Shown here in pieces: positions 30,005 to 32,982 of a stretch of DNA of 32,982 nucleotides. The position numbers and the translations under genes are program-made. The notes under the pieces are model-generated. The model was not told the origin of the DNA and did no database searches. It was given only the letters and a program-made list of their open reading frames with translations. How positions within the stretch are numbered: position 1 is the stretch's first letter; the number at the start of each line of letters is the position of its first letter. The stretch covers positions 1 through 32,982 of the IMG/VR virus record IMGVR_UViG_3300046724_000162; one strand, written 5' to 3'. This DNA comes from a virus.

Positions 30005-30579
30005 GCGATCACCTGGCTAGCCAGCCGCTGCGCCTCGTCGACGTCGGCCTCGCACCTGTCGGTGCCGTAGGCGGGCTCCCGCCATGCGCTGACCGACGTG
30101 GTAACGGACGGCCGCCCGTAGGCGGTCTCCTGCCAGCTGTCGTACTGCCTGCGCAGCTCAGCCATCGACGGGGGCGGCTCCGCCCATGATGGCGGCGGGG
30201 GCGTGTAGGAGACGGCGGGGAAGTCGCAGGTCGGCGCGTGGTCCTCGGTGAGCGCCCGCTGGACGGGCAGGTCGGCGCGGACGCTGAGTACCCCGTCACC
30301 GCGGGTGACCTCGATGCCCTCCGGGGGCGTGCCCGTCAGCGGGCCGAAGCGCGGGTGGTCCGGGACAAGGGGCGTCTCGTCCTCAAACGACAGGACGACG
30401 CGGCGGGCGGGCAGCAGCCACAGGACGAACCGGCGCAGCCAGCGCGCAGCCTTGCGGGCCCGCGCGGGCTGCTCGCCCTTGAGGCGGTCAAGCTCGGCGG
30501 CGAAGTGCCAGGCGATGAGGATCGCGGCGACGGCAGCGGTGGCCTCGCCGATGACCAGGATCAGTGCGAGCGTGCTCAT
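30001..30579 (-). CDS. Membrane-anchored hypothetical protein (192 aa)
   Basis: An N-terminal hydrophobic segment at about residues 4-26 (LALILVIGEATAAVAAILIA) suggests one membrane span, followed by a basic stretch (RARKAARWLRRFVLWLLPAR) and a hydrophilic Pro/Ser/Thr/Glu-rich C-terminus. ATG at 30579 has a GGAGG ribosome-binding site at good spacing and overlaps the upstream stop (ATGA); ATG at 30585 is too close. The C-terminus (YTPPPPSWAEPPPSM) is proline-rich. Function unknown. Confidence 0.72.
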   Translation of the reverse strand: MSTLALILVIGEATAAVAAILIAWHFAAELDRLKGEQPARARKAARWLRRFVLWLLPARRVVLSFEDETPLVPDHPRFGPLTGTPPEGIEVTRGDGVLSVRADLPVQRALTEDHAPTCDFPAVSYTPPPPSWAEPPPSMAELRRQYDSWQETAYGRPSVTTSVSAWREPAYGTDRCEADVDEAQRLASQVIA

Positions 30580-30866
30580 GACCATTCCTCCAGCGTCGCG
30601 GTGAACGTGACCGGCTCGACGGGCTGCTCGCGGTCGAATGCCTCGATGAAGTCGCAGGCCGGCTCCGGCAGGTTGTAGGTGGCGCCATAGCGGAGACCGT
30701 CGATGACGTACCGGACCAGGACGCTGCCGAACTCCACGAACACGCTGTCCACGCCGGGCAGCCGGCTGATTGCCAGCGCGATCGCGCACTCGCAGATGCT
30801 TGATGGCTTGCCGAGCCTGATGTCGTCGGCGGTGACCTCGACGGCCAGCGTTGCGGGGGCGCTCAT
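30576..30866 (-). CDS. Hypothetical protein (96 aa)
   Basis: MSAPATLAVEVTADDIRLGK, then ISRLPGVDSVFVEFGSVLVR and a C-terminal PVEPVTFTATLEEWS. Beta-rich with Cys CECAIALA. ATG at 30866 overlaps the upstream stop (ATGA), and its own stop overlaps the next start. Possibly a small stable domain; no family recognised. Confidence 0.7.
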   Translation of the reverse strand: MSAPATLAVEVTADDIRLGKPSSICECAIALAISRLPGVDSVFVEFGSVLVRYVIDGLRYGATYNLPEPACDFIEAFDREQPVEPVTFTATLEEWS

Positions 30867-31174
30867 GACGACGCCTCTCGGTCGAGTCGCGATCCGGCAA
30901 GGGCCAGGATCGCCAGGACGCTGACGGCCGCCCACTCGGTGCCGTAGTCCTCGCGCAGCACCTTCTCGAAGCACCCGGCAGCCTGCGCGACGGCCACGAG
31001 GATGCGCCCGTGGCCGGGGCCGAACTGCTCGCGGATCATGTCGGCGACGGCGGCGGCGATGTCGCCCTCGAACGTGTTGGCCATCTCGTCGGCCTTGTCG
31101 CGGAAGGCGGCGAGCATCTGGTCCGTCTCGGCTTCGAGGGTGCACCTGGGCGGGGCCGGGAACGAGGCGGTCAT
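30863..31174 (-). CDS. Hypothetical protein (103 aa)
   Basis: MTASFPAPPRCTLEAETDQM, a helical middle (FRDKADEMANTFEGDIAAAV) and a hydrophobic C-terminal stretch (VSVLAILALAGSRL) that could be a membrane or packing helix. ATG at 31174 overlaps the upstream stop (ATGA). Translation is coupled with both neighbours. No family recognised. Confidence 0.7.
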   Translation of the reverse strand: MTASFPAPPRCTLEAETDQMLAAFRDKADEMANTFEGDIAAAVADMIREQFGPGHGRILVAVAQAAGCFEKVLREDYGTEWAAVSVLAILALAGSRLDREASS

Positions 31175-31638
31175 CGCGCCATCACCGCGCGCTCCGGCCA
31201 TGACGAGCAGTCGCACTCGCCGTCGTCGTTAGCCGGGTGGCCGCACGACGCGAGGCCGCGCCCGGGCTCGTGATGCTCGGGCCGGTCGCAGTCCACGACC
31301 GCCCCGGCCAGGTTCCGGCTGTGCTCGCCGGGCTGGTGGCAGCGTGCGGAGGTAAGCCTGCTGTCGGAGGTGAACTCAACCGGCGCGGCGTCGGCCATGC
31401 AGTCGCAGCCGGGGACGGGCGGGTCCATCTCCTGCTTCAGCGCGACAAGCTCAGCGATTGCCTTGTTGATCGCGTCGATCGCGTCGGCGGTGTCGAAGAA
31501 CACGTGCGCATAGGCGCTGTGCCCTGGCTTGCCGAAGTCGAGCGTGCCGTACTCCTGGCAGCGGCCGTCGGCGGGGTGGTAGTGGTGGCTGATCTCGGAC
31601 GGGTCAACGTGGAGGCTGATCCCGGCTGTGGTTGCCAT
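31171..31638 (-). CDS. Hypothetical Cys/His-rich protein (155 aa)
   Basis: MATTAGISLHVDPSEISHHY, then GKPGHSAYAHVFFDTADAID and a helical ALVALKQEM region, with a C-terminus rich in Cys and His (PGCDCMADA, ARCHQPGEHSRN, SCGHPANDDGECDCSSW). This suggests metal binding. ATG at 31638 has an AAGGGAG site. It is the first early gene after the excisionase-like gene and follows a leader with two hairpins. Function unknown. Confidence 0.74.
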   Translation of the reverse strand: MATTAGISLHVDPSEISHHYHPADGRCQEYGTLDFGKPGHSAYAHVFFDTADAIDAINKAIAELVALKQEMDPPVPGCDCMADAAPVEFTSDSRLTSARCHQPGEHSRNLAGAVVDCDRPEHHEPGRGLASCGHPANDDGECDCSSWPERAVMAR

Positions 31639-31667
31639 TCTGGGTGACTCCCTTATGGTTGTAGTTA

Positions 31668-31726
31668 CCGGCGAGTGGTGACTCCCGCCGGGTGGCGGCC
31701 CCGTCTGCGCGGGGCCGTCCGTTTTT
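31668..31726 (+). terminator. Tandem hairpins with rightward T-run (plus-strand terminator-like)
   Basis: Hairpin 1: CCGGCGAGT / ACTcccGCCGG with a GGTG loop (31668-31691). Hairpin 2: GGCGGCCCC / GGGGCCGTC (31694-31719), followed by GTTTTT at 31721-31726 on the plus strand. A G-C stem followed by a T-run is an intrinsic terminator in the rightward direction. On the minus strand the A-run comes first, so it would not stop leftward transcription. A direct repeat GGTGACTCCC (31643-31652, 31677-31686) overlaps this leader. Confidence 0.6.
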
Positions 31727-31910
31727 AGGCGTGCGCGGGGACGATGAGCTGCCGCTTCTCCCACGCCTCGACCTCCGCGAGCGGGTAGACGACCGGGATG
31801 CCGGGCAGGTGCCGCGGCCCCTTGCCGTCGTGGCGCCAGCGTTCGAGGGTGCGCGGGGAGCGGCGGAGCCGCGCGGCGAGTTCCTCTGTGGTGAGGTGCG
31901 GCGGGCCCAT
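31725..31910 (-). CDS. Excisionase-like winged-helix protein (61 aa)
   Basis: A MerR/Xis-type HTH: HLTTEELAARLRRSPRTLER followed by WRHDGKGPRHLPGIPVVYPL and AEVEAWEKRQL. Such proteins, next to a repressor-type region, commonly act in excision or in regulation. ATG at 31910 overlaps the upstream stop (TGATG). Size is typical. The integrase is not in the window, so excision function is unproven. Confidence 0.78.
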   Translation of the reverse strand: MGPPHLTTEELAARLRRSPRTLERWRHDGKGPRHLPGIPVVYPLAEVEAWEKRQLIVPAHA

Positions 31911-32146
31911 CAGACGGCCGCCGCTTCGGCGAGCGGGACCGTGATGTCGTCGAGCGAGGCGTTCAGCTCGCGGGCGAGGTTCCGCACGGCGGGGCTGGTG
32001 AGGCCGGGCAGCTCGATGCCGGACTCGATGCGGGACAGGTAGGAGGCCGAGACTCCGATCCGCTCGGCCATGTCGGCCTGGAGGACGCCGGCGCGCTCTC
32101 GGAGCTCCCGGATTACCGGCCCGTTGGTGACTCTGCTTCGTGCCAT
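31910..32146 (-). CDS. Cro-like XRE-family regulator (78 aa)
   Basis: A Cro/CI-type helix-turn-helix at about residues 18-42 (ERAGVLQADMAERIGVSASY then LSRIESG), followed by SPAVRNLARELNASLDD. It is the first gene of the leftward series and lies opposite the rightward repressor-like gene, like a cro/repressor pair. No clear ribosome-binding site is seen at the ATG, so a leaderless message is possible. It should bind the intervening operators. Confidence 0.83.
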   Translation of the reverse strand: MARSRVTNGPVIRELRERAGVLQADMAERIGVSASYLSRIESGIELPGLTSPAVRNLARELNASLDDITVPLAEAAAV

Positions 32147-32272
32147 ATGCGTAAGTTAACGTAATCCAAGTACCAACGCAAGTAACTAGGAGAACTACGG
32201 CGTAACTTGACGCACTTCAACGTAGATAGACAGTCGTCACCATGGCTTGACTTTCGCGAACTTTCGTCCACC
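32147..32272. promoter_or_regulatory. Divergent operator/promoter region
   Basis: Between the Cro-like and repressor-like genes, the sequence is AT-richer and has GCGTAAGTTAACG (32149-32161) and GCGTAACTTGACG (32200-32212) as direct copies 51 bases apart, one near each start. TTCGCGAA (palindrome) and CTTTCGCGAACTTTCG lie near 32251-32268. A TTGACG box and a TTGACT box face right. These are likely operators; promoter assignments are uncertain. Confidence 0.6.
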
Positions 32273-32662
32273 ATGGAAGCCATGGCCACCGAACCCGCTA
32301 TCGGGACCAGGATCAAGCGAGCGCGCGAGCGCAAGCGATGGACTCAGAAACGACTAGCCGGCCTCGTCGGCGTGTCCCAGAAGACGATCGACAACTGGGA
32401 GAACGGGCGCACCGAGCCCCGGAGTTCCATAGGCGCGCTCGAAGAGGTGCTGGGCGTCAGCCTGACCGGCGAGCCAGCGCCGCGCCCCGTCATCTCCGGC
32501 GACCTCATGGCCGCGATCATGGACGACCCGGAGCTGACCGAGTCCGAGCGCCGGGTCGTCATCGACGCCGTGGAGGCGCAGCTTGCCCGGGAACGCGCTC
32601 AAAGGGGAGCGTCCGCGCCCGGCCTGGCCGCCGGTCCGGGGCAACAGCAGCCAGCGTCCTGA
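32273..32662 (+). CDS. XRE-family repressor-like protein (129 aa), rightward
   Basis: An N-terminal HTH (IGTRIKRARERKRWTQKRLA, then GLVGVSQKTIDNWENGRTEP) at about residues 10-50 followed by a helical region (GALEEVLGVSL) and an acidic/polar C-terminus. No protease or RecA-cleavage motif of CI type is seen. ATG at 32273 is chosen; 22 codons of frame exist upstream from a TTG with a poorly spaced AGGAGA. Facing the Cro-like gene, it is the best candidate for lysogeny repressor. The 3' end overlaps the convergent membrane gene by 104 bases. Confidence 0.78.
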   Translation: MEAMATEPAIGTRIKRARERKRWTQKRLAGLVGVSQKTIDNWENGRTEPRSSIGALEEVLGVSLTGEPAPRPVISGDLMAAIMDDPELTESERRVVIDAVEAQLARERAQRGASAPGLAAGPGQQQPAS

Positions 32663-32921
32663 TGAGCAGGCTGCGGTCCTGCCGGGCCGCGTCGACCAGC
32701 GCGCGCCACTGCCGGTCGGCCTCCCGGGCCGATCGCCGCGCCCAGCAGACGAACGCGCCGACGCCGGCCAGCACCGCGGCCGCCGACTCGATGCTCCGGG
32801 CAACCGTGTCGAAGCCGCCCCAGGTGGCGGCGGCGGCCAGGCCGAACAGCAGCACCGCGGCCGCGATGAGCGTCCTTGTCACTACCTGCAACGGGCACAG
32901 CCCAGGCCGGATTCGCCGCAT
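32559..32921 (-). CDS. Two-span membrane protein (120 aa), convergent overlap
   Basis: Two hydrophobic segments at about residues 17-35 and 47-61, then a basic helical C-terminus (RSAREADRQWRALVDAARQD). ATG at 32921 follows GGGGGGACC; an earlier ATG at 32960 lacks a clear site. It overlaps the repressor-like gene by 104 bases tail to tail. Membrane proteins next to repressor genes are common in prophages (superinfection exclusion is one possible role), but nothing here proves that. Confidence 0.55.
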   Translation of the reverse strand: MRRIRPGLCPLQVVTRTLIAAAVLLFGLAAAATWGGFDTVARSIESAAAVLAGVGAFVCWARRSAREADRQWRALVDAARQDRSLLIRTLAAVAPDRRPGRARTLPFERVPGQAAPPRRR

Positions 32922-32982
32922 TGGTCCCCCCAAGGACAGCTTTACTTGCCTATCTACCATTCGGTATCGTTCAGTTTCGCTA

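Noticed and set aside
31668-31726. Terminator for leftward transcription
   Set aside because: The T-run is on the plus strand; leftward RNA would have an A-run before the hairpin and no U-run after it.
1-32982. tRNA, rRNA or insertion sequence
   Set aside because: No cloverleaf-like sequence, rRNA-like stretch, transposase or terminal inverted repeats were found by eye.

Overview
The window is high-GC DNA that reads as most of a temperate siphovirus, or a prophage of one, from an actinomycete host. Streptomyces or a relative fits best, judging by GTG and Ala/Arg/Gly-rich coding and by the overall style of the early genes. Almost everything is on the minus strand, so the genome is transcribed from the right end to the left. 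Both ends are cut: a membrane-protein gene runs off the left edge, and no integrase or endolysin is visible.

Right end (about 31.2-33 kb), control region. A rightward XRE-type repressor-like gene faces a leftward Cro-like gene across a short AT-richer intergenic region with two copies of a 13-bp motif. An excisionase-like winged-helix gene follows. A leftward membrane-protein gene overlaps the 3' end of the repressor-like gene.

Early region (about 19.0-31.6 kb). Many small genes are joined by 4-base (ATGA/GTGA) or 1-base (TGATG) stop/start overlaps. They include two stacked winged-helix-like proteins, a membrane-anchored protein, several cysteine-rich presumed zinc-binding proteins and four micro-genes of 32, 38, 50 and 61 aa (the last in the head region). 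The recognisable functions are a RecB/Cas4-like PD-(D/E)XK nuclease next to a RecT-like annealing protein, a second lone PD-(D/E)XK nuclease, a DnaD-like replication protein with a hexanucleotide microsatellite, and a primase-helicase. One small rightward HTH-like gene (25.4 kb) interrupts the leftward series and sits in a nested pair of inverted repeats.

Late region (1-18.9 kb). A TTGACA-type promoter candidate at about 19.0 kb precedes three small basic proteins, an HNH endonuclease, an unknown protein and a dyad-rich gap that could be cos. Then come small and large terminase, portal, MuF-like protein, scaffold, major capsid protein and a head-stabiliser-like protein. Head-tail connectors, tail terminator and major tail protein follow. 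The tail chaperone pair has a textbook -1 slippery heptamer (GGGAAAC). The tape measure has 42-residue repeats, and a single 1194-aa tail protein carries eight Ser-Leu-Thr-Val-Thr-Pro repeats.

Functional names are by motif, gene order and length only; no database search was run. I see no tRNA, rRNA, CRISPR array or insertion sequence. The most unusual features are the nested operator-like repeats around the lone rightward gene, the tandem hairpins with a rightward-facing terminator in the leader of a leftward gene, and the three kinds of in-frame tandem repeats.
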